This document shows, one piece after another, positions 17,001-26,376 of a stretch of 64,000 bases of DNA (position 1 is the stretch's first letter; each line of letters starts with the position of its first letter). The DNA lies in the NCBI RefSeq assembly GCF_018131185.1, contig NZ_JAFCJE010000003.1, positions 496,001 through 560,000 on the forward strand, read 5' to 3'. The position numbers and the translations under genes were made by a program. The stretch comes from Bradyrhizobium diazoefficiens (lineage in GTDB: Bacteria; Pseudomonadota; Alphaproteobacteria; Rhizobiales; Xanthobacteraceae). Under the pieces are notes generated by a model. It did no database searches and was not told the DNA's origin. It saw nothing but the letters and a program-made list of their open reading frames with translations.

Positions 17001-17135
17001 GATGAAGATTCCCGCGACCAGCACCACGCCGCACAGGGTCAGCCACAGGACCGGACCACGCCGAATCGCCGCCCTCCAGCCGCTGTTCGCGGCTAGGGAC
17101 ATTCCGGCTGCAATCCGCGCAAAGACCTGGCGCAT
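14025..17135 (-). CDS. Membrane sensor with Cache, two PAS, GGDEF and EAL domains
   Basis: A 1036-residue c-di-GMP protein. Order: membrane helix (about residues 35-55), periplasmic dCache-like sensor (60-310), second membrane helix (about 318-340), PAS (355-480), PAS (490-610), GGDEF with RLGGDEFAV (about 620-785) and EAL with [10 protein letters not shown], 'ITEAVL' and '[24 protein letters not shown]' (about 800-1030). The I-site position reads TEGD, not RxxD, so it lacks the usual product inhibition. The EAL core is intact; it may be bifunctional. Start ATG 17135 has a strong GGGAGGGGGG site. A CtrA-type box lies 165 bp upstream. It forms an operon with the PAS-GGDEF gene behind it. Confidence 0.93.
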   Translation of the reverse strand: [1036 protein letters not shown]

Positions 17136-17176
17136 TCCCCCCTCCCTGGAGGAACACGAATACACCGCACAAATGG

Positions 17177-17213
17177 CCTAAACCTTAGGAAAGCCAGTTA
17201 CCTAAGCCTTAAT
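17177..17213 (-). promoter_or_regulatory. Repeated CCTAA-type elements upstream of the c-di-GMP operon
   Basis: CCTAA-ACC-TTAGG at 17177-17189 is a 13-bp near-palindrome, and CCTAAGCCTTAA at 17202-17213 (reading from 17201) repeats most of it about 24 bp away. Two helical turns between copies, and a place 42-78 bp before the start codon, fit an operator pair. No binding protein can be named. Confidence 0.35.
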
Positions 17214-17299
17214 CCGGTTGCGCAGTCGTATTCGCATGCAGCGGAGCGGGAATCGCGTCAAGGTTGTGCTGTGCGGATGGTGACCGCTGCGCTGCATCA

Positions 17300-17314
17300 T
17301 TAACCGGGGGTTAA
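17300..17314 (-). promoter_or_regulatory. CtrA-type box TTAA-N7-TTAA
   Basis: TTAA (17300-17303), seven bases, TTAA (17311-17314) is an exact match to the CtrA consensus TTAA-N7-TTAA. It lies 165 bp upstream of the c-di-GMP gene that starts at 17135 and overlaps the stop codon of livM. CtrA is the cell-cycle response regulator of Alphaproteobacteria and often controls motility and c-di-GMP genes. Confidence 0.5.
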
Positions 17315-18396
17315 TGCGAGCTGCCGCCGCCCTTGGCACCGGTCGGGTTGCGCAGCCGTCCGACCACGCCGGTCGGAAAGAAGTAGACGCTGGCGATGAA
17401 GAGCAGCCCGAGCCAAAGCAGCCAGCGGTCGGGATGCAACAGTCCCGGCAGCAGCGGCAGGCCGGCTTCCGACGCCGCCGTGGAGGCGACGCCCATCAGC
17501 GACTGCAAATAGTTCTGGGCGAGGATGAAGATGCTGGCGCCGATGATCGCGCCGTAGATCGTGCCCATGCCGCCGATCACGACCATCAGCAGGATGTCCA
17601 GCATGATCGAGAAGCTGAGCGAGGTATCGGGACCGGCATAGCGTAACCACAATGCGTTCAGGATGCCGGCGCCGGCGGCGACCAGCGCGGCGAGGCAATT
17701 GGCGTAGGTCAAGTGGAACACCGTGCGGAAACCGAGCGCCTCGGCGCGAAACCGGTTCTCGCGGATGGCCTGCAGCACGCGCCCGAACGGCGAGTTCACG
17801 ACGCGCAGCAAAGCGAGGATCATCAGGGCCGAGACGGCGAACACCAGGTAGAAGGTCAGGATGCGGCCGTTGACCTCGAAGCCGAACAGGTTTTTCGAGA
17901 TCAGCACGGTGCCGGGGCGCAGCAGCTCCGGCAGCTGGAAGCTGCGCCCGTCCTCACCGCCGGTCAGCCAGGAGAACTGCGAGGCCAGGACCTGGAAGGC
18001 GGAGGCAACCGCGAGCGTGATCATGGCGAAGAAGATCGCGGCGACGCGCAGAGAAAAGAGCCCGATGGCGAGCGCGAGCAGAGCTGCGAGCGGCAGTCCG
18101 ACGACGATGCCGGTCGCGACCGCGGCCCAATTGGGCCCCATTCCGTACAGCGCGATGGCGATCGCGTAGCTGCCGATGCCGTAGAACATGGTGTGGGCGA
18201 ACGAGACCGAGCCGGTGTAACCGAGCAGCAGGTCATAGGAGGCGACCAGCGCGGCGAAGACGCAGATCTTGGCTGCGACGTTCAGCGCCTTGGCGCCCGG
18301 GAACAGGAACGGCGTCGCCGCCAGCGCCAGGATGATGACGACGAGAACGAGCGTGAGGATGCGGCTGCGCGGCGGGTCGCCGGAGAGGATCATCAT
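17311..18396 (-). CDS. livM: Branched-chain amino acid type ABC transporter, permease LivM
   Basis: A 361-residue permease with about ten hydrophobic helices and the LivM family features 'ASYDLLLGYTGSVSFAHTMFYGIGSYAIAI' and 'IGGMGTIYGAIIGA'. ATG 18396 overlaps the stop of livH (ATGA), which fixes the start; a much longer open frame exists upstream but is out of frame with livH coding. Together with livH, livF, livG and livK it makes a full HAAT-family importer. The substrate may be a branched-chain amino acid, but this family also takes up amides, urea and aromatic acids. Confidence 0.93.
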   Translation of the reverse strand: MMILSGDPPRSRILTLVLVVIILALAATPFLFPGAKALNVAAKICVFAALVASYDLLLGYTGSVSFAHTMFYGIGSYAIAIALYGMGPNWAAVATGIVVGLPLAALLALAIGLFSLRVAAIFFAMITLAVASAFQVLASQFSWLTGGEDGRSFQLPELLRPGTVLISKNLFGFEVNGRILTFYLVFAVSALMILALLRVVNSPFGRVLQAIRENRFRAEALGFRTVFHLTYANCLAALVAAGAGILNALWLRYAGPDTSLSFSIMLDILLMVVIGGMGTIYGAIIGASIFILAQNYLQSLMGVASTAASEAGLPLLPGLLHPDRWLLWLGLLFIASVYFFPTGVVGRLRNPTGAKGGGSSH

Positions 18397-19403
18397 CGGC
18401 TGGTCACCGCATAGAGGCCGCGCGGCCGCCACATCAGAATGGCGACCATCAGCAGGATGTTGGAGACGAGGGCGAGTTTCGGCACCAGGAAGCCGCCGTA
18501 ATTGGCGACCATGGCCACGAGGATCGCACCGATGAAGCAGCCGCCGATCGACCCGAGTCCGCCGATGATGACGACGATGAAGATCAGGACGGTGAGGTCG
18601 TCGCTCATGGAGGCGTGAACCTGCTCGCGATAGAGCGCCCACATCACGCCGCCGAGGCCGGCCAGCGCCGATCCCGTCATGAACACGCCGAGGAACAGGC
18701 GGCGGATGCGATAGCCGAGCGCCTCGACCATTTCGCGGTTCTCGACGCCGGCGCGGATCAAGAGGCCGAGCTTGCTGCGGTTGAGCACGAGCTGGATCGC
18801 GATGAAGATGCCAAGGCCGATCAGCATCGCCAGCACGCGGTATTTCGCGATCGCGACGTCGCCGAGGATGAAGGAGCCGCGCAGCGAGGTCGGCAGCGGC
18901 ATCGGGATGATCTGCGGCCCCCACAGCGCATAGAGCGTCTGTTCGGCGACGATCAGGCCGCCGGTCGTCATCAGGATCTGCTTCAGATGCTGGCCGTAGA
19001 CGGGCAGGATCAGCACCCGCTCGACGACCAGGCCGAGCGCGCCGGATACCGCCATTGAGAGCAGCGCGGCCGGGGCGAGCACCGCGAGGTTCATCCAGAG
19101 CGAGTCGGCCTGGATGGAAGCCGCGAACGGCGCCAGCACCAGGGTCGCGACATAGGCGCCGACGGCGATGAAGGCGCCGTGGCCGAAATTGAGCACGTCC
19201 ATCAGGCCGAACACCAGCGTGAGGCCCGAGGCCATGATGAAGATCATCATGCCCATGGCGAGACTCGCGACGGTCAGCGTCAGCCAGGAGCTGGTTGATC
19301 CAATCAGCGGGATCATGAGCAGGGCGAGCGCGATCGGCAGCAGGACCGGCGCGATGTCGCGCTTCGGCTTCGGCAGGGGATCGGTTGCGGCGAGTTCAGT
19401 CAC
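18393..19403 (-). CDS. livH: Branched-chain amino acid type ABC transporter, permease LivH
   Basis: A 336-residue permease with about eight hydrophobic helices and the LivH block 'GLTLVFGLMDVLNFGHGAFIAVGAYVATL' plus 'IFIVVIIGGLGSIGGCFIGA'. The start is a GTG at 19403 that overlaps the livF stop; GGAG lies 8 nt before it. Overlaps with livF and livM show tight coupling. It forms the inner-membrane channel with LivM. Confidence 0.93.
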   Translation of the reverse strand: MTELAATDPLPKPKRDIAPVLLPIALALLMIPLIGSTSSWLTLTVASLAMGMMIFIMASGLTLVFGLMDVLNFGHGAFIAVGAYVATLVLAPFAASIQADSLWMNLAVLAPAALLSMAVSGALGLVVERVLILPVYGQHLKQILMTTGGLIVAEQTLYALWGPQIIPMPLPTSLRGSFILGDVAIAKYRVLAMLIGLGIFIAIQLVLNRSKLGLLIRAGVENREMVEALGYRIRRLFLGVFMTGSALAGLGGVMWALYREQVHASMSDDLTVLIFIVVIIGGLGSIGGCFIGAILVAMVANYGGFLVPKLALVSNILLMVAILMWRPRGLYAVTSR

Positions 19404-20122
19404 TGATGTGTCTCCAGGCTCAGGCCGAGAAGCCGCTCCTGCAACGGCACGTCGGCGGCGAGCGCCGCCATTTCTCCGCGATGAACGATAGTGCCGTTGT
19501 CCATCACCAGCACGTTGTCGCCGAGCTCGCGGGCGGCAAAGAAGTTCTGTTCGACCATGAGGATGGTGGCGCCCTTGCGCTTGATCTCCTTCAGGCACTC
19601 GATCAGCGCCATCACGATCGCGGGCGCGAGGCCCTTCGTCGGCTCGTCGATCAGCAGGAGCTTGCGCGGCTCGATGATGGCGCGCGCGATCGATAGCATC
19701 TGCTTCTGTCCGCCCGAAAGGCTTCCGGCGCGCGACAGCCAGAAGCGGCGCAGCGCCGGGAAGAAGCCGAAGATCCACTCGAGCTGGGTGTCGTCGAGCG
19801 GGCCGTCGCGCGCCGCCAGCACCAGATTCTCCTTCACCGTGAGGTCGGAAAACACCGCCATGCTCTCCGGGACGTAGCCGACGCCGAGCCGGGCGATGTC
19901 GGGCGTGGCGAGGCTCTCGATGCGCATCCCGGCGAGGCTGATCTCGCCGTGCGAGGCCTGCCACAGCCCCATGATGGTACGCAGCGTCGTCGTCTTGCCG
20001 GCGCCGTTACGGCCGAGCAGCATCGTGACCTGTCCCTGCGGGACCGCGAGGTCGATGCCCTGGAGGATGTGATAGCGGCCGATATGGGTGTGCACGCCGG
20101 AGAGCTTGAGCAGGTCGGTCAT
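19400..20122 (-). CDS. livF: Branched-chain amino acid type ABC transporter, ATPase LivF
   Basis: A 240-residue ATPase with Walker A GRNGAGKTT (about residues 37-45), signature LSGGQKQ, Walker B LLLIDEPTKGLAP and switch His replaced in the usual LivF way (MVEQN). It overlaps livG by 4 bases (ATGA) and livH by 4 bases. LivF pairs with LivG to energise uptake at the cytoplasmic side of the membrane. Confidence 0.95.
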   Translation of the reverse strand: MTDLLKLSGVHTHIGRYHILQGIDLAVPQGQVTMLLGRNGAGKTTTLRTIMGLWQASHGEISLAGMRIESLATPDIARLGVGYVPESMAVFSDLTVKENLVLAARDGPLDDTQLEWIFGFFPALRRFWLSRAGSLSGGQKQMLSIARAIIEPRKLLLIDEPTKGLAPAIVMALIECLKEIKRKGATILMVEQNFFAARELGDNVLVMDNGTIVHRGEMAALAADVPLQERLLGLSLETHQ

Positions 20123-20892
20123 GCGATGCTCTCCGCGCTCTTGGGGGCGACGCCGAGATAGGCCTCCTGCACGATCGGAGAGGCGATCACCTCGGCAGGC
20201 GGCCCGTCCGCAACGAGTTGCCCGTTATGCAGGACGATGATGCGGTCGGCGAGCGAGCGCACCACGTCCATCTTGTGCTCGACCAGAAGGATGATCTTGC
20301 TCCTGTCCTGCTTGAGCTGCGCAATCAGGTTGAGGACCACAGGCACCTCGTCGATGCTCATGCCCGCGGTCGGCTCGTCGAACATGAAGACCTTCGGCTC
20401 CAGCGCGATCATCAGCGCAACTTCGAGCTTGCGCTGATCGCCATGTGACAGCGCTGTCGCGGCAACGCCGCGGCGGCTGCCGAGCGCGACCTGGTCGAGG
20501 ATGGCATCGGCACGTGCGATCAGGTCGCGGCGCACCGTCCAGGGCCGCAGCATGTCGTAGTGCGTGCCGTTTGCCGCCTGCACCGCAAGGCGAACGTTCT
20601 CTTCCACGGTGAGGTTCGGAAAGAGATTGGTGAGCTGGAACGCGCGCCCGAGACCCGCACGGGTCCGCATTGGCGCGGAGTGCTGGGTGATGTCGGTGCC
20701 GCCGAACAGGATACTGCCGTTCGAGGCGCGCAGCTGGCCCGAGATCAGATTGAAGTAGGTGGTCTTGCCGGCGCCGTTCGGCCCGACGATCGCGGTGAGC
20801 TCGCCCGGGCGGAACGTGCAGGTGACGTTGTTGACCGCGACATGGCCGCCGAAGCGGATGGTGAGGTCGCGGGTTTCGAGGGTCAGCGTCAT
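20119..20892 (-). CDS. livG: Branched-chain amino acid type ABC transporter, ATPase LivG
   Basis: A 257-residue ATPase with Walker A GPNGAGKTT, a long LivG-specific insert with 'RTRAGLGRAFQLTNLFPNLTVEENV', a signature region in which the canonical LSGGQ reads LSHGDQRKLEVA (normal for LivG), Walker B VFMFDEPTAGM and switch VEHKMD. It is the first gene of the four-gene overlapping block and is separated from livK by 169 bp that hold two hairpins. Confidence 0.95.
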   Translation of the reverse strand: MTLTLETRDLTIRFGGHVAVNNVTCTFRPGELTAIVGPNGAGKTTYFNLISGQLRASNGSILFGGTDITQHSAPMRTRAGLGRAFQLTNLFPNLTVEENVRLAVQAANGTHYDMLRPWTVRRDLIARADAILDQVALGSRRGVAATALSHGDQRKLEVALMIALEPKVFMFDEPTAGMSIDEVPVVLNLIAQLKQDRSKIILLVEHKMDVVRSLADRIIVLHNGQLVADGPPAEVIASPIVQEAYLGVAPKSAESIA

Positions 20893-20940
20893 TGAGAATC
20901 TACAAATGATGAAACGGAATCCATCCGCGAGTCACGCAGC

Positions 20941-21047
20941 CCTCCCTCCCCCGCTTGCGGGGGAGGGAGGGGAGAGGGTGCTTCCGCGATGGGATAATCT
21001 CCCAAGAGGAGAAGTCCTCTCCCGGCCTCTCCCGCAAGCGGGAGAGG
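20941..21047. repeat. Two G/C palindromic hairpins between livK and livG
   Basis: 20941-20970 is a perfect 14-bp stem with a TT loop (arms CCTCCCTCCCCCGC). 21026-21047 is a second perfect 10-bp stem with an AA loop (arms CCTCTCCCGC). They lie downstream of livK and upstream of livG in the same transcript direction, where hairpins can protect the livK mRNA and lower read-through, giving more receptor than transporter. Confidence 0.8.
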
Positions 21048-21061
21048 TGAAGCAAGGAAGG

Positions 21062-22246
21062 TCAGCGCTTGTTGCGGACGGGAACGTCCATGTCCTCGAT
21101 CTTCAGCTCGCGCACCGGCTCGAGCACGGCCCAGGCGACGTTCGGATCAACCTTGACCTTGAAGTGATACATGCTCTGCAGCGCCTGATGATCTTCCTTG
21201 CGGAACACCATCTTGCCCTTCGGCGTGTCGAACTCCAGGCCCTCCATGGCCGTGATCAGCTTCTCGGTGTCGGTCGACTTCGCCTTGGTGACGGCGGCGA
21301 CGACGGACATCGCGGCAGCAAAGCCGCCCGCGGTGAAGAAGTCCGGCGGCGCGTTGAAGCGCTTCTGGTGCTCGGCGACCAGCCAGTCGTTCACCGGGTT
21401 CTTCGGGATATCGTAGAAATAATAGGTCGCGCCTTCCATGCCGGGGAGGCCCTTATAGGCGGCGAGCGCCGGCAGGATGTTGCCGCCGGTGGAGAGCTCG
21501 ATGCCGTAGCGCTTCGGGTCCATGTCCTGGAGCTTGGCCAGCGGATTGCCGGCGCCGGCCCAGATCACCCAGATCACCTTGCGGCCGGGCTTGTCCTTCA
21601 GCGCGTCGAACAGGCGCTGGCCGACCGCGGTGAAGTCGGTGGTCGAGGTCGGGGCATATTCTTCGGCGGCGAGCGTCGCGCCGGTCTTGGCGAGCGCCTC
21701 CTTGAAGGCTGCGACGCCATCGCGGCCGAACGCATAATCCTGCGCCAGGGTCGCGACGGTGACGCCCTGCTTGCCGATGGCGACGGCGTTCGAGATCGCG
21801 TCCTGTGACGAGTTGCGTCCGGTGCGGAAGATGTAGCGGTTCCACTTCTCGCCGGTAATCTGATCCGCGACCGCGGGCTCGACGATCAGGATTTTCTTGT
21901 TCTCCTCGGCGACCGGGAGAATGGCGAGGGCCGCTGCCGACGAAGTCGTGCCGATCGCGATGTCGGCCTTGTCGTCCTGATAGGCTTCGGCGAGCGCGGC
22001 CTTCGAAAGGTCCGGCTTGCCCTGATCGTCCTTGGTGATGATGACGATCTTGCGACCGTCGAGCGTCATCGTGCCTTTGGTGGCGTATTCGAAGCCCATC
22101 TTCAGGCCGGTTTCGGTCTGCTTGGCATAGGCCTCGAGCGGACCGGTCTTGCCGTAGATCAGCGCGACCTTGAGATCGTCGGCCCGTGCGGACGTGCTCG
22201 CGGCGAGCGCGAGGACGGTTGTTGTTATGATGAATGATCGACGCAC
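21062..22246 (-). CDS. Periplasmic substrate-binding protein of the HAAT family (LivK-like)
   Basis: A 394-residue receptor with a signal peptide (RRSFIITTTVLALAASTSARA) and the type I periplasmic fold: 'KVALIYGKTGPLEAYAKQTETGLKMGFEYA' at the mature N-terminus, 'IGTTSSAAALAILPVAEENKKILIVEPAVADQITG', and 'GRNSSQDAISNAVAIG'. The start is a GTG at 22246 with a strong AGGAGG 7 nt away; the frame continues to 22513 without coding character. It is the first gene of the liv cluster. Ligand choice is not readable; relatives bind amides and aromatic acids as well as Leu/Ile/Val. Confidence 0.9.
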   Translation of the reverse strand: MRRSFIITTTVLALAASTSARADDLKVALIYGKTGPLEAYAKQTETGLKMGFEYATKGTMTLDGRKIVIITKDDQGKPDLSKAALAEAYQDDKADIAIGTTSSAAALAILPVAEENKKILIVEPAVADQITGEKWNRYIFRTGRNSSQDAISNAVAIGKQGVTVATLAQDYAFGRDGVAAFKEALAKTGATLAAEEYAPTSTTDFTAVGQRLFDALKDKPGRKVIWVIWAGAGNPLAKLQDMDPKRYGIELSTGGNILPALAAYKGLPGMEGATYYFYDIPKNPVNDWLVAEHQKRFNAPPDFFTAGGFAAAMSVVAAVTKAKSTDTEKLITAMEGLEFDTPKGKMVFRKEDHQALQSMYHFKVKVDPNVAWAVLEPVRELKIEDMDVPVRNKR

Positions 22247-22352
22247 GATGGTCCCTCCTGATTTAAAGTTTCTCGGCAACAGCGATTTGCACAACACTAC
22301 GAACATTGCAATTGAACCTTCCGGCCGAGCGTGCCGGCCTTTCGAACATGCA

Positions 22353-24380
22353 TCATTTTTGAGCGAGCCGCGCGTTGCCGGCTCCTTCGGCCTGACGCCG
22401 ATCCGACTGCGCCTCCTCCGCGCTCTCGAAAATATGCGGTGCGACGCCGCGCCTCTCCAGGGCTTCGCCGAGCTTGATGCGCAGGAAGCCCGACGTGGTG
22501 TAGCGCGAGACACCGGAATAGAAGCGATCGACGAGGCTGCGCACCATGGCCGAATAATCGTCCATCAGTTCCGGCAGGATGGAAAAATTGTCATAGTTGA
22601 CGATGGCGTAGACCCGGCGGCCGAGCGGTGCGAGCCTGGCCTCGACGATATCGGCGATGGCGTCGATCTCGGCCCTGCTGCGCAGCGGGTAGCGTTCGAG
22701 ATTGACGAAGAAAAGGTTCTGCTGCTCGTCCAGCGTGAAGCGCTGGTCGAGCGGAATGGTGAGCAGGCGCTCGCGCAAATCCATCAGACCTTCGCCGAAG
22801 ATGCGCGCATCCATCAAGGCGGGATCGCGTGGGATCAAGGGCTTGAAATCCATCAGACGTAAAATGTCGCGCTCGATATCGATGCCGGGCGCGACTTCGG
22901 TGAGTTCGAGCCCGCCGGGGCGCAGCTCGAACACGCAGCGCTCGGTGATGTAGAGCGTGCGCTGCTGGCGCGCTGCCGCGAGCGGGCCGCTGAAGGTGAC
23001 GTGCTCGACGCTGTCCACGAATTTGCGCGACCTGGCTTCGTCGAGAATGACGAGCTTGCCGCCGTTCACTGCGATGCGCTGCTTGCCCGCGCCGAAAGTG
23101 CCGACGAAGATGACCTCCTTGGCGCTCTGGCTGATGTTGATGAAGCCGCCGGCGCCCGCGAGTTTCGGCCCGAACTTGCTGACATTGAGGTTGCCGGCAC
23201 GATCGACCTGGGCGAGCCCGAGAAAGGCCGCATCGAGACCGCCGCCGTCGTAGAAGTCGAACTGATAGGGCTGGTCGATCACCGCCTGCGTGTTGATCGC
23301 CGCGCCGAAATCGATGCCGCTCGCCGGGATGCCGCCAATCACGCCCGGCTCCGCCGTCAGCGTGATGAGATCGATGATTCGCTCCTCATTGGCCACGGAG
23401 GCAATGCCCTCCGGCATGCCGATGCCGAGATTGACGACGCTGTTTGCCTTCAGCTCGAGGGCGGCGCGACGGGCGACGATCTTGCGCTCGCTGACCGGCA
23501 TCACCGGCAGCGAGGCGGCGCGGACACGGATCTCGCTCGAGAAGGCCGGATTGTATTGCGTGCCGAAGGTCTGCCAGTGGTTCTCGGGCCTCGCCACCAC
23601 GACGCAGTCGACGAGGATACCGGGAATCTTGACCTGACGCGGATTGAGGCTGCCGGCCTCGGCTACGCGTTCGACCTGGGCGATGACGATGCCGCCGGAA
23701 TTATGCGCCGCCATGGCGATGGCGAGCGCCTCGAGCGTCAGCGCCTCCTTCTCCATGGTGAGGTTGCCGTCGGGGTCGCCGGTGGTGGCGCGGATGATCC
23801 CGACCTGAATCGGGAACGTCTTGTAGAGCAGGCAGTCCTCGTCGCCGATCCTGATCAGCTCCACCAAGTCCTCGGTGGTGCGCGCGTTCAGCTTGCCGCC
23901 GCCGTGCCGCGGGTCGACGAAGGTGCCCATGCCAACGCGGGTGACATGGCCCGGCCGGTGCGCGGCGATGTCGCGGAACAGATGCGTGATGACGCCCTGC
24001 GGCAGGTTATAAGCCTCGATCTGGCCTGCGATCGCGAGTTGCTGCAGTTTCGGCGCAAGCCCCCAATGTCCCCCGATCACGCGCCGGACCAGGCCCTCAT
24101 GCGCGAGATGATTGAGGCCGCGATCTTTGCCGTCACCCTGGCCCGCCGCATAGACCAGCGTCAGGTTGCGCGGCTTGCCCTGCGCATAGGGCGCATCTCC
24201 CTCGTGGGAGAGATAAAGCTCCTCCAGCGCGATCGCGATCTCCTCGGCAAAGCCGATGCCGACGAAGCCGCCGGTCGCCACCGTGTCGCCGTCGCGGATC
24301 AGCATCACCGCTTCGGCCGCCGTGACGACCTTGCCTTTCTCGGAGTTGCGCAAATAGGGCAGAGCTGGGTGATGGCTCAC
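22353..24380 (-). CDS. Acyl-CoA:acetate/3-ketoacid CoA-transferase, fused alpha-beta type
   Basis: A 675-residue family I CoA-transferase in which the two halves that are separate subunits in AtoD/AtoA are fused, as in YdiF. The N half has '[15 protein letters not shown]' and the C half '[18 protein letters not shown]' followed by [14 protein letters not shown], where the Glu of EPG is the expected catalytic residue that forms the glutamyl-CoA thioester. The start is GTG 24380 with GGGAGG 7 nt before; an upstream open frame to 24578 lacks support. It moves CoA between short acyl groups, feeding acyl acids into beta-oxidation or ketone-body use. A sigma-54 promoter and a sigma-54 activator lie upstream. 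Confidence 0.88.
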   Translation of the reverse strand: MSHHPALPYLRNSEKGKVVTAAEAVMLIRDGDTVATGGFVGIGFAEEIAIALEELYLSHEGDAPYAQGKPRNLTLVYAAGQGDGKDRGLNHLAHEGLVRRVIGGHWGLAPKLQQLAIAGQIEAYNLPQGVITHLFRDIAAHRPGHVTRVGMGTFVDPRHGGGKLNARTTEDLVELIRIGDEDCLLYKTFPIQVGIIRATTGDPDGNLTMEKEALTLEALAIAMAAHNSGGIVIAQVERVAEAGSLNPRQVKIPGILVDCVVVARPENHWQTFGTQYNPAFSSEIRVRAASLPVMPVSERKIVARRAALELKANSVVNLGIGMPEGIASVANEERIIDLITLTAEPGVIGGIPASGIDFGAAINTQAVIDQPYQFDFYDGGGLDAAFLGLAQVDRAGNLNVSKFGPKLAGAGGFINISQSAKEVIFVGTFGAGKQRIAVNGGKLVILDEARSRKFVDSVEHVTFSGPLAAARQQRTLYITERCVFELRPGGLELTEVAPGIDIERDILRLMDFKPLIPRDPALMDARIFGEGLMDLRERLLTIPLDQRFTLDEQQNLFFVNLERYPLRSRAEIDAIADIVEARLAPLGRRVYAIVNYDNFSILPELMDDYSAMVRSLVDRFYSGVSRYTTSGFLRIKLGEALERRGVAPHIFESAEEAQSDRRQAEGAGNARLAQK

Positions 24381-24504
24381 CGCGAACCTCCCGATCGCTT
24401 CGACCGTATGCCGATCTTGTCGTGCATTGATCCTATCGCGAGGAGCCGCGCCGGGACAGCTTGTCCTCGTGCTGGACAATATGAGCAGGGCATTCGGCCC
24501 GGAG

Positions 24505-24582
24505 CTAATTTGCGTGTTTCGGTGGCGTGACGTGCGAGGGCTGCCTCGCTGGAAGCTGATGGGCCGCGATCGCTTCACTCAT
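24505..24582 (-). CDS. Possible 25-residue leader peptide before the CoA-transferase
   Basis: Between the sigma-54 promoter and the CoA-transferase GTG a short frame starts at ATG 24582, with a strong GGGGAGG (24590-24596) 7 nt upstream, and stops at 24505-24507. The peptide begins [16 protein letters not shown]. The ribosome-binding site is better than that of many real genes here, and the rest of the long leader (about 120 nt to the GTG) has no other site. It may be a regulatory uORF, or the truncated start of a lost gene. Confidence 0.4.
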   Translation of the reverse strand: MSEAIAAHQLPARQPSHVTPPKHAN

Positions 24583-24642
24583 GTTGCGTCCTCCCCGTTG
24601 CGAATGCGCATGTGCAGCACGCGTCATTGTGCAAAGCGAAGA

Positions 24643-24657
24643 GCAAGGTCCGCGCCA
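24643..24657 (-). promoter_or_regulatory. Sigma-54 (RpoN) promoter
   Basis: On the minus strand TGGCGC-GGACC-TTGC (24657 to 24643) matches TGGCAC-N5-TTGC with one change; the invariant GG (-24) and GC (-12) are exactly 10 bp apart and the base after TTGC is T. It points at the CoA-transferase gene, giving a start near 24631 and a leader of about 250 nt. The gene next door on the same strand encodes a sigma-54 activator. Confidence 0.7.
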
Positions 24658-24667
24658 GATGCGGAGG

Positions 24668-24758
24668 GTTTGCGCAAACTGGCGGAAAACACGGCATTTT
24701 CTGAAACAGGCACCGGAAGAGCGAGGAGATGCCGTGTCCGGAATCCGAGACTCCGGAC
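24668..24758 (-). promoter_or_regulatory. Candidate activator-binding palindromes upstream of the sigma-54 promoter
   Basis: GTCCGGA (24736-24742) and TCCGGAC (24752-24758) form a perfect 7-bp inverted repeat with 9-bp spacing, centred about 115 bp upstream of the predicted start: a usual place for enhancer sites of sigma-54 activators. Closer in, GTTTGCGCAAAC (24668-24679) is a 12-bp perfect palindrome. No T run follows, so terminators are less likely. Confidence 0.45.
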
Positions 24759-24776
24759 GGGCCCGTGTCTCGAAAC

Positions 24777-26216
<1,440 letters not shown>

Positions 26217-26309
26217 GACATGCCTTGCGGGAGGTCCGCCCGTGTATTAGCAAAAGGCCAGCAATTTCAAAGCGGGAAATGGGGGCGGCCACTTGCTGAT
26301 CTGTCCCCC

Positions 26310-26354
26310 GTCACCCTGAGGCGGCCACTTCTTCAGCGGCCTCGAACGATGACG
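26310..26354. repeat. Intergenic palindromic element, short form
   Basis: Bounded by GTCACCCTGAG and a degenerate CGATGAC, this short copy resembles the element at 40577-40705 (GTCATCCTGAG ... CTCAGGGTGAC), including the GGCGGCCAC block. It lies between the sigma-54 activator start and the c-di-GMP gene end. Confidence 0.6.
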
Positions 26355-26376
26355 GAACGCAAAATCCCGGACTTCT

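Noticed and set aside
14382..17096. 904-codon open frame on the plus strand
   Set aside because: It is the antisense of the GGDEF-EAL gene, with Arg/Asp/Gly-rich shadow composition and no domain; long antisense frames are common in high-GC DNA.
18397..18924. N-terminal extension of the LivM frame
   Set aside because: This region codes LivH in another frame; the ATGA overlap at 18393-18396 fixes the LivM start.
23001..24530. 509-codon open frame on the plus strand
   Set aside because: Antisense of the CoA-transferase gene, no recognisable motif, and the real gene has a GTG start with a strong ribosome site.
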